In this document: positions 25,183 to 32,763 of the stretch, piece after piece | Layout of the letters: each line of letters opens with the position of its first letter | How positions within the stretch are numbered: position 1 is the first letter of the stretch | Assembly (NCBI GenBank): GCA_964412615.1 | Contig: CAYPPK010000006.1 | Span: 1-46,147, forward strand | Source: CAYPPK01 sp964412615 | GTDB taxonomy: Bacteria > Patescibacteriota > Minisyncoccia > Sungbacterales > HO2-52-23 | Reading direction: 5' to 3' | Length of the DNA stretch: 46,147 nucleotides | The notes under the pieces: generated by a model | The model's input: only the letters and a program-made list of their open reading frames with translations | What the model was told of the DNA's origin: nothing | The model's database searches: none | Program-made: the position numbers and the translations under genes

Positions 25183-25719
25183 TTACGGATAGGGTTTAAT
25201 TATTACCTTCCGGTTGGGTTCTTCCCCGATTGATTCCGTAGTGATATCAGGATATTCGGCTAAAAGCAGATGCACGATCCGACGCTCAAAAGAAGACATA
25301 GGCCGCAGCGGAACTTCTTTTTTATATAAACGCACCTCTTTGGCCGCTGCCTTTACATCCTGCTTCAAATCCTCCAGTTTTTTTATGCGATATTCGTTTA
25401 CGTCAACGGTAAATTTTTGTTCTTCTCCGTATTTTTTCTGTAAAATTTTACGCAAAATAAGTTCAAAAGCAGCCAGGTTGTTTCCTCGTTCTCCTATAAG
25501 CATGCTGGAAGGGGATAATTTTTCTCGCCAAAGATAAGGATCGTCATCTTCGGAAATATTTTTTTCTTCATCACTCTCTCTGGCCGGCCCGCGTAAACGT
25601 ATGGCAATTCGCTTGGTCGTTCCCTCGTGAATCTCAACTGACTCAATTTCATCTTTAAACCCCATTTTATCTAGCAATTCTTGAGTTTCTTTTTTTATTG
25701 TTTCGGTGTCCGCACCCAT
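25183..25719 (-). CDS. khpB: KhpB/Jag RNA-binding protein (KH and R3H domains)
   Basis: KhpB (Jag, EloR) binds RNA and influences cell elongation in Firmicutes. ATG 25719 gives MGADTETIKKETQELLDKMG, a Jag-N-like start; it overlaps the yidC 3' end by 25 nt, while longer upstream starts read into yidC. The KH core (GERGNNLAAFELILRKIL) is followed by the R3H domain with RRIVHLLLAEYPDITTESIGEE. Its place behind yidC in the rpmH-rnpA-yidD-yidC order is the classic one. Confidence 0.9.
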   Translation of the reverse strand: MGADTETIKKETQELLDKMGFKDEIESVEIHEGTTKRIAIRLRGPARESDEEKNISEDDDPYLWREKLSPSSMLIGERGNNLAAFELILRKILQKKYGEEQKFTVDVNEYRIKKLEDLKQDVKAAAKEVRLYKKEVPLRPMSSFERRIVHLLLAEYPDITTESIGEEPNRKVIIKPYP

Positions 25720-26414
25720 TTTTTTGTAAGAATTTCCTGCACAATACCAAATAAATTCAGCGCCGTCCAGTAAAGCGTGAGGGCGGCAGGAAGGGTGTAG
25801 GACCAAACCAGAATTAAGGCGGGGAAAATATAAAGGGATTGTTTTTGCATGATGGCCGCAAAATCTGTCTTGGAGGCCCCAGCTGCCGGCTTAGGAGAAG
25901 AGAGTTTGATTTGAAAATACTGGGTTATGGCAGCTACTATCCCAAGCCAAATATTCCCTTGAGACATATCTATAATTCCAAAAGCTACCGGATTAAGAGA
26001 GCCGGGGTGGGGGATAAAAGTGTAAAGCAGATTCAATTCATTCGGATCAAGACCGCGCCTAAACACGTGGAATAAGGCAATCAAAATAGGCAGCTGGACG
26101 AGCATTATTAAACAGCCAGAAAACGGATTCACTTTATGTTTGGCATAAAGTTCCATCAGCGCTTTGCCTTGCGCTTCCCGGTTATTTTTCGTCTCTTCTT
26201 GAATTTTTTTTATTTCTGGCTGCAGTTCGCTTAATTTCCTTTGCGCTCTCTGTCCTTTCCAAAGCAAAGGGGTTAGTACAACCCTTATCAGAATAGTAAG
26301 AACAATAATAGCCAGCCCTAAATCTTGCAGAGGCAAGACCGCATAAAACCAAACAAGCCCGTTGAACAACGGACGAAAGAGAATTTCGTTATACAGAGAC
26401 AAAATTAAACTCAT
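25695..26414 (-). CDS. yidC: YidC/Oxa1 membrane protein insertase
   Basis: YidC inserts small membrane proteins alone or with SecYEG. This 239-aa form lacks the large periplasmic domain of proteobacterial YidC, as in Gram-positive lineages. Five hydrophobic segments are visible, along with the QRKLSELQPEIKKIQEE cytoplasmic coiled-coil loop and the NPFSGCLIMLVQLPILIALF core. A positively charged Arg in the first core helix (LTILIRVVLTPLL) matches the groove residue. The stop lies inside the khpB N-terminus, and the start overlaps the yidD end by 4 nt. Confidence 0.93.
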   Translation of the reverse strand: MSLILSLYNEILFRPLFNGLVWFYAVLPLQDLGLAIIVLTILIRVVLTPLLWKGQRAQRKLSELQPEIKKIQEETKNNREAQGKALMELYAKHKVNPFSGCLIMLVQLPILIALFHVFRRGLDPNELNLLYTFIPHPGSLNPVAFGIIDMSQGNIWLGIVAAITQYFQIKLSSPKPAAGASKTDFAAIMQKQSLYIFPALILVWSYTLPAALTLYWTALNLFGIVQEILTKKWVRTPKQ

Positions 26415-26677
26415 AAAGGATCATAACCTCCCGGGTGCAGAGGATTACAGCGAGCAATTCTTTTAAGTGATACCACGGCTCCCCGGAAAAGTCCATATTG
26501 ACGGATGGCAGCAAGCGTATATTCTGAACACGAAGGGAAAAACCGGCAGTGGTTGTAATTGCCGGTCAACTTAAAAGACCCGTGATCTGGAGAAAGTGTT
26601 TTCTGGTACATCTTGATCAACACTGCCAAAAAATTAGCGGGCCAGGATTTGAGCAAATATTTTACGGAGTTCTTCAT
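26411..26677 (-). CDS. yidD: YidD membrane protein insertion efficiency factor
   Basis: A small basic protein of about 88 aa. The family signature is obvious: YQKTLSPDHG, then CRFFPSCSEYTLAAIRQYG, then RCNPLHPGGYDP. YidD assists YidC-dependent insertion and bears an amphipathic N-terminal helix. ATG 26677 gives MKNSVKYLL; an earlier ATG at 26701 would extend further into rnpA. It overlaps rnpA by about 44 nt and yidC by 4 nt. Confidence 0.93.
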   Translation of the reverse strand: MKNSVKYLLKSWPANFLAVLIKMYQKTLSPDHGSFKLTGNYNHCRFFPSCSEYTLAAIRQYGLFRGAVVSLKRIARCNPLHPGGYDPL

Positions 26678-26966
26678 AGAATGTTTTTTTAGAAGAAACA
26701 ATTGCTTCTTTTTTGAAAACTAAGGCGATATCCAGTGCGGCGGAAAAGGTTTTTTGCTGACGGCGTATCCATTCTCTGGCTCTTCTCCGACTGCGGTTGC
26801 GCAATACCGCTCGTTTTTCCACTGCGCGGGGGACAATAAAAGCAAAACGGGGAAAGCCGAGGTTATTTTTTCGGACCGATACTCTAAAAAGGCGAGAATC
26901 CAGTCTGTGCCCTTTAGTAAAAAGAAGCTTGAAATCTTTTTCGCTTCTTATACTATGTTGCTTCAT
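26634..26966 (-). CDS. rnpA: Ribonuclease P protein component
   Basis: RnpA assists the RNase P RNA in 5' maturation of tRNAs. The 110-aa protein has the family start RSEKDFKLLFTKGHR, then FIVPRAVEKRAVLRNRSRRRAREW carrying the RNR signature, and a basic C-terminus. Its ATG overlaps the rpmH stop (ATGA), the usual coupling of rpmH and rnpA. No complete RNase P RNA gene was found in this window. Confidence 0.95.
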   Translation of the reverse strand: MKQHSIRSEKDFKLLFTKGHRLDSRLFRVSVRKNNLGFPRFAFIVPRAVEKRAVLRNRSRRRAREWIRRQQKTFSAALDIALVFKKEAIVSSKKTFYEELRKIFAQILAR

Positions 26967-27097
26967 ACAGCCAGACGCCTTCTGTTTTTGCGGCGGCGAC
27001 GGGAAAGTAGGCGGCGGCCAGAAGGATGACGCATTCGTTGTAAAAACCCGTGTTTCTTTTTTCTTTTTTTCCGTGAAGGTTTATAAGTTACCGACAT
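26963..27097 (-). CDS. rpmH: 50S ribosomal protein L34
   Basis: This was found by translating the minus strand upstream of rnpA. The 44-aa protein begins MSVTYKPSRKKRKKKHGF, continues with LQRMRHPSGRRLLSRRRRK and ends RRRLAV. It has the L34 length and the HGF, RM and GRR.L..RR.K features. The stop TGA (26965-26963) overlaps the rnpA start. TAATAT at 27109-27104 lies 6 nt before the ATG, so the message should start on the ATG and be leaderless. Confidence 0.95.
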   Translation of the reverse strand: MSVTYKPSRKKRKKKHGFLQRMRHPSGRRLLSRRRRKNRRRLAV

Positions 27098-27229
27098 ATT
27101 TATATATTAACACTTCTTGCACAGTATTTCCACAAAAGTGATACTGTTGATACTTGTTTAGTATTTGTATAATAACCCTATTACTCCGCGTTTATTATAA
27201 CCAGGTTATATTTTCCATCTAGTTTTTTT
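27098..27229. promoter_or_regulatory. Divergent rpmH/dnaA promoter region, candidate origin
   Basis: An AT-rich 132-nt spacer between the leftward rpmH and rightward dnaA genes. Leftward: TGGAAA (27132-27127), 17 nt, TAATAT (27109-27104). Rightward: TGTTGA (27145-27150), 17 nt, TATAAT (27168-27173), with a further TATTATAAC-rich patch near 27191-27200. TTTCCACAA-type DnaA-box-like sequence lies near 27128. The gene order around it is the standard chromosomal origin neighbourhood. An origin here or in the dnaA-dnaN gap is plausible but not shown. Confidence 0.5.
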
Positions 27230-28612
27230 ATGGACAAAGATGAACTATGGCAAGCGGCACTTGCCAAAATTGAACTTAATCTGTCCCGCCCTAGTTTTTT
27301 AACCTGGTTCCAAGAAACAGGCATCTCCAATATCGAAGGGGGAACAGCTGTGGTATTTGTGCCCAATGGTTTTGCCAAGGAATGGCTCCAAAATAAATAC
27401 CATAAAACCATTTTGCATGCAATCCGGGAAATTGCTACCGACGTTAGAGAAGTTTCTTATATTATTGGGAAACCAGAAGGATCGCGCGCCTCTAATCTTT
27501 TAAAAAATGATCAGACCAAACGAAAACGTTTATTTGATAATAGCTCGTCTGATGACACTCCTCCGTTCAAAGATCTAGCTGTACATCCTGAAACCAATCT
27601 TAATCCTCGCTATGTGTTATCCACTTTTGTGGTTGGTTCTTTCAATGAATTGGCTCACGCGGCAGCCCAGTCGGTGATTCGCCATTTAGGAACAAGTTAT
27701 AACCCTCTTTTTATTTATGGCGGTGTTGGTTTGGGTAAAACCCATCTTATCCAAGCTGTCGGCAATGAAGTTTTGAAAAACAATCCTAACCTTAAGGTTC
27801 GCTATGTTCCTTCCGAAAAATATATGGGTGAAATTGTGGACGCTTTGAAAAATCAGGAAATAAATAAACTTAAAGATAAATATCGCTCGGTGGACTTACT
27901 GATTATGGACGATATTCAATTTATCGCTCGCACCGAAAAGATGCAGGAAGAATTTTTTCATACCTTCAATTCCCTTTATGAAAGAAACAAACAGATAATC
28001 ATCTCCTCGGACCGTCCTCCGCAAGCTATTTCTACTCTGGAATCCCGCTTACGTTCGAGATTTGAAGGAGGAATGATTGCTGATATCGGCCTGCCTGACT
28101 ACGAAACCAGACTTACTATTTTGAAGACAAAAGTAGAGCAGAAAAACATAGCTGTACCGGAGGAGGTCCTTCTTTTTATTGCTGAAAACATCAAAAACAA
28201 CATCCGAGAGTTGGAAGGCGCTTTAAATCGCATTATTATGGCTACCAAACTTTCCAATAAACCACTGGACGTAGAGGCGGCTAAAAAAGTTATCGCTGAC
28301 CATATTACGGCTCCTAAAAAATTTATCTCGGCCAAAAAAATTATCAAAGCTATTGCTGAATTCTATGATATTGAAGAAAAAGATTTAGTAACTCGGTCTC
28401 GTAAAAAAGATTTTGTGAAGCCGCGCCAAATTGCTATGTTTTTGATGCGTAAAGAATTGGAAAGTTCTTACCCATCCATTGGGGAAAGGTTTGGCGGCCG
28501 CGATCATACTACCGCCATTCACTCCTGTGAAAAAATTGACCATGACATGAGGACAAGCCCTGATCTACAAGAGGAAATCCAAGCAATTAAAGACCGGATT
28601 TATATTGATTAA
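27230..28612 (+). CDS. dnaA: Chromosomal replication initiator DnaA
   Basis: DnaA opens the origin by binding DnaA boxes. At 460 aa all domains are present. Domain I (LWQAALAKIELNLSRPSFLTWFQET) is followed by a short linker. The AAA+ core has Walker A GGVGLGKTHL, Walker B LLIMDDIQF and the arginine-bearing LESRLRSRF. Domain IV ends with the DNA-binding signature GGRDHTTAIHSCEKI. There is no clear Shine-Dalgarno sequence before ATG 27230. The gene is followed by dnaN in the same direction. Confidence 0.98.
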   Translation: MDKDELWQAALAKIELNLSRPSFLTWFQETGISNIEGGTAVVFVPNGFAKEWLQNKYHKTILHAIREIATDVREVSYIIGKPEGSRASNLLKNDQTKRKRLFDNSSSDDTPPFKDLAVHPETNLNPRYVLSTFVVGSFNELAHAAAQSVIRHLGTSYNPLFIYGGVGLGKTHLIQAVGNEVLKNNPNLKVRYVPSEKYMGEIVDALKNQEINKLKDKYRSVDLLIMDDIQFIARTEKMQEEFFHTFNSLYERNKQIIISSDRPPQAISTLESRLRSRFEGGMIADIGLPDYETRLTILKTKVEQKNIAVPEEVLLFIAENIKNNIRELEGALNRIIMATKLSNKPLDVEAAKKVIADHITAPKKFISAKKIIKAIAEFYDIEEKDLVTRSRKKDFVKPRQIAMFLMRKELESSYPSIGERFGGRDHTTAIHSCEKIDHDMRTSPDLQEEIQAIKDRIYID

Positions 28613-28791
28613 CTCAACAAAGACCTACTTTTCCAGAGATTGTTTCGTTAGTTTCCACTTTTTATCCCCAACCAGTAAATAATTTTTTGTGCCAGATAAA
28701 AGCTTAACTAAAAGAAAAAACTTGTTTTTCCCCAGCCTGTTCTACTATAACAATAACAACAATAAGGTTAATTAATATACGTCTTCCTTTC
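28613..28791. promoter_or_regulatory. dnaA-dnaN spacer with the dnaN promoter
   Basis: An AT-rich 179-nt gap. It holds a one-mismatch DnaA box, TTATCCCCA (28672-28680). A promoter-like pair, TTGTTT and TATAAC (about 28722-28727 and 28746-28751, 18 nt apart), lies upstream of dnaN, and AACAATAAC repeats follow it. The gap between these genes is a frequent oriC site; too few boxes are visible to call it. Confidence 0.4.
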
Positions 28792-29886
28792 ATGAAGTTT
28801 TCATGTGTAAAAGAATATTTGGAAAAAGCGGCTGCTATTGCCGAGCGTTTTACGGGTAAAAATATTACCCTGCCGATTTTAGCTAACATTCTTTTAGAAA
28901 CCGAAAGCAATAATTTATTAATTACCGCCACGAATTTAGAATATGCGGTACAAATTGCCGTACCGGGAAAAACCGGTCGCCCGGGTAAGGTCAGCATACC
29001 TGCCAAAATTTTTAATTCCTTGGTCCAATCTACTCGGGAAGAAAAAATTGATTTAGAAGAAAAACAAAGGAATCTTCTGGTTCGCACCGAAGCAAGAGAC
29101 ACCCGGATAAATGGGTTGGATACAGAAGATTTCCCGCTTTTCCCTAAAATGAAAAAAACCAATTCTATTACAATGGAGTCTGATCTACTTAGACAAGGGC
29201 TGGAAAAAGTTTTGCCGGCCGTGTCCGGCTCGGAGTTTAAGCCGGAGCTGGCGGGAGTTTTTTTCGGATTTGCCCTCCGCTCATTAAAATTAGCGGCGAC
29301 CGATACGTTTCGTCTGGCCGAAAAAACAATTCCTTTAAACAGTAAAGAGGGAGAAAGTTTTTCTTTTATTTTGCCCCAACGGGTGGCGGCGGAACTGGCC
29401 CGCGTTTTACAAGACCAAGAAGAAGTTGGAATAAGTATGGGAGAAAATCAGGTTTTATTTGAAACAAATGGAATTAAAATAATTGCTCGGTTAATTGAGG
29501 GTAATTTTCCAGAATACGGAGGAATTATCCCCAAACAATTTGAAAGCACTAGCCATTTAAAAAGAGAAGAGTGTCTTCAAGCGGTTCGCTCGGCCAGTAT
29601 TTTTTCTTCCAAAATTCAGGAAGTTCGTTTGAAATTTAAAGGGAAAAGTTTGGAAATTGATTCGGCTAATACCGAGGTGGGAGAACACAAGGTAACTATA
29701 CCGGCGGCTTCCGGTGGCAAAGATAGTAATATTAGTTTTAATTATCGCTATTTATTGGATGGTTTATCTGCTTTGGATGAAGAGGAATTGTTCTTGGGAA
29801 TAAACAATGAAAATACGCCCTCTTTGATGCGCAATAAAGAGGATGGCTCTTATCTTTATGTCTTGATGCCTATTAGGCTGAACTAG
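28792..29886 (+). CDS. dnaN: DNA polymerase III sliding clamp (beta subunit)
   Basis: The ring-shaped clamp tethers DNA polymerases to DNA. The 364-aa length and three repeated clamp folds fit: the N-terminal MKFSCVKEYLEKAAAIAERF, the LPILANILLET and NLEYAVQI strands, the middle LAATDTFRLAEK motif, IARLIEGNFPEY, and the C-terminal YVLMPIRLN, which forms part of the peptide-binding pocket. It follows dnaA on the same strand and converges with the penicillin-binding protein gene. Confidence 0.97.
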   Translation: MKFSCVKEYLEKAAAIAERFTGKNITLPILANILLETESNNLLITATNLEYAVQIAVPGKTGRPGKVSIPAKIFNSLVQSTREEKIDLEEKQRNLLVRTEARDTRINGLDTEDFPLFPKMKKTNSITMESDLLRQGLEKVLPAVSGSEFKPELAGVFFGFALRSLKLAATDTFRLAEKTIPLNSKEGESFSFILPQRVAAELARVLQDQEEVGISMGENQVLFETNGIKIIARLIEGNFPEYGGIIPKQFESTSHLKREECLQAVRSASIFSSKIQEVRLKFKGKSLEIDSANTEVGEHKVTIPAASGGKDSNISFNYRYLLDGLSALDEEELFLGINNENTPSLMRNKEDGSYLYVLMPIRLN

Positions 29887-29894
29887 TTGGTTGG

Positions 29895-32438
29895 TTACTG
29901 AATTCCGGTAATTGTAACTTCTTGAGACAGGCTTTCTTTATTTCCTACAGCATCGTAGGCGGTTATGGTTATTTTCCAAAAACCCGGCTCCAGTTTTTCG
30001 CTAAGTTCAAACTGAATACTGTCGCTTAAAATAGGGGCAGTTTTGGCTTGAACCAATTCATCGTTGATAAATAAAGAAACTTCCTGCAAAGGAAAAGTGG
30101 TCTGTACTCTAGTTTGAACAGAATTTAATTCCGCCGCGGAGGAAGGAAGAAAAAGAGTTAGTTTGGGTTTTTTATCCGGAGTATGCAAACTGTCATATTC
30201 CTGTGGCGGCTGGCTGGGAAGGAAATTTGTCGCCCCCAACCACCGGTCTATAGATGTTTGCCAATTTTGGTATTGAGGGTTTTCTTTGGGGTTGGTTGGC
30301 GGGTCGCCAGCCGGGTCTTCGGGGCGGACAAAATAAAGGATACTTTTCACCAAACCATAACCCCGTTCTTCTACCAACTCAGCCGGAGTATAATCGGTAG
30401 CCAATTTTCCGGAAATTTTATCTATACGGTAATAGGGTTCAGTCTGATATATGCCTCGCAAGACTGGTTTGGCGGCGTATAGCGGTTCGGCCGGCGGAAA
30501 GAATTCGGGCGGAGTGCGGGCTAGAGCTTTTTCCATAAAACTATGCCACAAAGGACCAGCCACCATAACAGAAGCGCCACTTTGCTGCATGGCAGAATTA
30601 TCGCTGTTGCCAACCCATACTCCGGTTAAAACCGAAGGAGTGTAACCAATAACCCAAGCATCATGATAATCCTGCGTAGTACCGGTTTTGGCTGCTACTT
30701 GGTGATTGGGGAAATAAAGCGAGCTGCGCGGATTGAAAACCGGAATACGGGCATTATTGTCTGAAAGCAGGTAATTTATAGTGCGCGCTATTTGCGTATC
30801 AAGTGCCGGAATGGCTATTTCTTGACGTTCTTCCAGAACCTGTCCTTTGGAAGTTTCCACTTTAAGGATGGGGGTGTAAGGATGCAAAACTCCGTCGGCG
30901 GCAAAAGTGCCGAAAGCCGAGGCCATTTCCAATAGTTTTACTTCCGCTCCGCCCAAAACCAAAGTTAATCCCAAACGGTCGGGGTCATCTATGGTCGTAA
31001 TACCTAAATTGCGCGCTGTTTGAATTGAATCTCGCACGCCTGCTAAATATAGAAGCTTGACGGAAGGCACGTTGAGTGATTGGGCCAAGGCTTGGCGTAA
31101 AGTAACCGGGCCGCGGAATTTACCGTCATAATTCTGGGGATGATAACAGCTTTTGGGATCTATACCGGCAGGAGCGGAACCGTCCGGATTGCAGTTTACA
31201 TTAAATTCCGTAAACACATCAAAAAGAACCGTTTCGGGGGTGTAGCCTTTTTTTAAAGCGGTGGCGTAAACAAAAGGCTTAAAAGCCGAACCAGGCTGGC
31301 GCGGCCTTATGGCTACATTTACGTGCGGGTCAAATTTGCAATTTATTCCCGGTTGGCAGCCGACGGGCAGAGGATCGCTCCAATAGTCGCGCGAGCCGAC
31401 CATAGCCAGGATTTCTCCAGTCCTGGGGTCTAAAGAAACTAAAGAGGCGTTGGCGGCGCTGACATTCTTCTCGTTTTGTTCAGCCCCATTTTTTATGACT
31501 GTTTCTGCTTCTTCCTGCAATTCCCAATCTAAAGTAGTGGTAACCTTAAGGCCTCCCTGCTCTACGAATTCTTCCCCATATTTGTTGCTTAAATATTCCC
31601 GCACAAAAAAAACAAAATGGGGAGCGCGCATGGATCTTTGAGAGGGCGGCACCACGTTTAAAGCTATTTTTTTGCTGCTTTCTGATTTTTCTTTGGAAAT
31701 AAAACCTTTTTCATACAAACGATCCAAAATCCAATTGCGTCTTTGGAGCAGCTCTTCTTTATGAGAACCATGCGGGGAAAAATATGTCGGGGCCTTGGGC
31801 AAAGCGGCCAGCAGGGCCGCTTCTTCCAAACTAAGTTCTTTGGCCGGTTTGGCAAAATAAGTTTGGCTGGCTGATTCCACGCCGTAAGCGTTGGAACCGT
31901 AAGGTATTTGGTTTAAATAAAGTTCTAGGATTTCGTTTTTGGAATATTTGCGTTCTACCAAAAGAGCCAAAATTGCCTCCTTCGCCTTGCGGCCCAAAGT
32001 GCGTTCGCTGGTCAAAATGGAATTTTTAACTAATTGCTGGGTGATAGTAGAACCGCCTTGGGTAATATCCCCGCTGGTCAGATTTTTAATAAAAGCGCGC
32101 ACTATGCCTCGGCCGTCCAAACCAATGTGTTTATAAAAATTATCATCTTCGGCCACGATCGTGGCTTGCTCCATATAGTCGGGGATATCGGATAAAGGAA
32201 TAACCGTGCGCCGTTCCTCCCCGTGTATTTCATAAAGGAGAATTTTCCCGCTGCGGTCGTAAATTTTGGTTGATTCGGCCACCGCTCGCTCGGTAAGACG
32301 CTGAGCGTCCGGAATGGATCGGGCCAAAGAAAAAGCAAAAGAGGAGCCTCCTACCAGGAGCAGTAAAACCAAAGCAAATAAAAAAAGAAGAGTTTTATTC
32401 TTGGTTAACTTTTTCCAACGGAATTTAGTCATAGTCAA
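29895..32438 (-). CDS. Class A penicillin-binding protein (PBP1A-like)
   Basis: A bifunctional peptidoglycan synthase, 847 aa, anchored by an N-terminal helix (about 15-37). The glycosyltransferase-51 domain has EDDNFYKHIGLD and QGGSTITQQLVKN. The transpeptidase domain carries the SxxK serine in PGSAFKPF, the SxN motif in SLNVP and the KTG triad in AAKTGTTQ. The last ~100 residues form an Ig-like strand-rich domain (VSLFINDELVQ, then ITITAYDAVGNKES). It shows that the cell builds its own peptidoglycan, consistent with the LysM-M23 protein. Confidence 0.95.
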   Translation of the reverse strand: MTMTKFRWKKLTKNKTLLFLFALVLLLLVGGSSFAFSLARSIPDAQRLTERAVAESTKIYDRSGKILLYEIHGEERRTVIPLSDIPDYMEQATIVAEDDNFYKHIGLDGRGIVRAFIKNLTSGDITQGGSTITQQLVKNSILTSERTLGRKAKEAILALLVERKYSKNEILELYLNQIPYGSNAYGVESASQTYFAKPAKELSLEEAALLAALPKAPTYFSPHGSHKEELLQRRNWILDRLYEKGFISKEKSESSKKIALNVVPPSQRSMRAPHFVFFVREYLSNKYGEEFVEQGGLKVTTTLDWELQEEAETVIKNGAEQNEKNVSAANASLVSLDPRTGEILAMVGSRDYWSDPLPVGCQPGINCKFDPHVNVAIRPRQPGSAFKPFVYATALKKGYTPETVLFDVFTEFNVNCNPDGSAPAGIDPKSCYHPQNYDGKFRGPVTLRQALAQSLNVPSVKLLYLAGVRDSIQTARNLGITTIDDPDRLGLTLVLGGAEVKLLEMASAFGTFAADGVLHPYTPILKVETSKGQVLEERQEIAIPALDTQIARTINYLLSDNNARIPVFNPRSSLYFPNHQVAAKTGTTQDYHDAWVIGYTPSVLTGVWVGNSDNSAMQQSGASVMVAGPLWHSFMEKALARTPPEFFPPAEPLYAAKPVLRGIYQTEPYYRIDKISGKLATDYTPAELVEERGYGLVKSILYFVRPEDPAGDPPTNPKENPQYQNWQTSIDRWLGATNFLPSQPPQEYDSLHTPDKKPKLTLFLPSSAAELNSVQTRVQTTFPLQEVSLFINDELVQAKTAPILSDSIQFELSEKLEPGFWKITITAYDAVGNKESLSQEVTITGIQ

Positions 32439-32480
32439 GTTTAATCAGTATAGCAAAATTGGTGGAATTTTCCAGTCTTG

Positions 32481-32604
32481 CCCCGTAGACAATTTTGACC
32501 CTTTGTTGCTGCCATGAGTTAGCTGGCGGGGTTAAGTTATTTTAAAGAAAATAAGTTCTAACGCCAGATTTACCGAAAGCAGCAGTCAAAATTGTGTTAC
32601 GGGG
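32481..32604. repeat. 124-nt imperfect inverted repeat between pbp and tyrS
   Basis: CCCCGT (32481-32486) pairs with ACGGGG (32599-32604) and CAATTTTGAC with GTCAAAATTG, with small internal loops. Further in, TGCTGC pairs with GCAGCA and CTGGCG with CGCCAG. The apex AAGTTATTTT/AAAATAAGTT region also pairs. The whole spacer can fold as one long hairpin, and its right arm overlaps the tyrS -35 element. It may be a small RNA, a cruciform regulator or a mobile palindromic element. Confidence 0.6.
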
Positions 32605-32620
32605 TTTTCTTTGCTACAAT
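32592..32620 (+). promoter_or_regulatory. tyrS promoter
   Basis: TTGTGT (32592-32597), 17 nt, TACAAT (32615-32620). Start would be near 32627, only 3 nt before the ATG (32630) at the left edge of the inverted-repeat element, so the whole tyrS leader is that element. Confidence 0.65.
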
Positions 32621-32627
32621 TATGTTG

Positions 32628-32763
32628 TTATGAATCCCACACATAACTTGCACTGGAAATAAAATGAAAACATGAAATACATTAAAAACAGCTTCATCGT
32701 GGAGAACACATTTCTGAAGAAAGAATGGTGTTTACTATTGTGCAAGTTATGTGTGGGATGAAA
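32628..32763 (+). repeat. Inverted-repeat leader element, copy 1 (tyrS)
   Basis: Left arm ATCCCACACATAACTTGCAC (32634-32653) is the exact reverse complement of the right arm (32740-32759), separated by 86 nt. The conserved block extends to TTATGA on the left (from 32628) and GAAA on the right (to 32763). The last two bases of the right arm are the AT of the tyrS ATG at 32758. The left block carries its own ATG (32630) encoding MNPTHNLHWK then TAA. An identical pair of arms occurs before polA; the loops are unrelated. Confidence 0.85.

Noticed and set aside
32725..32757. Longer N-terminus of TyrRS (MVFTIVQVMCG...)
   Set aside because: The extra codons are the right arm of the inverted-repeat element, and the same VQVMCGMK extension appears before polA, whose family N-terminus clearly starts at the following ATG.
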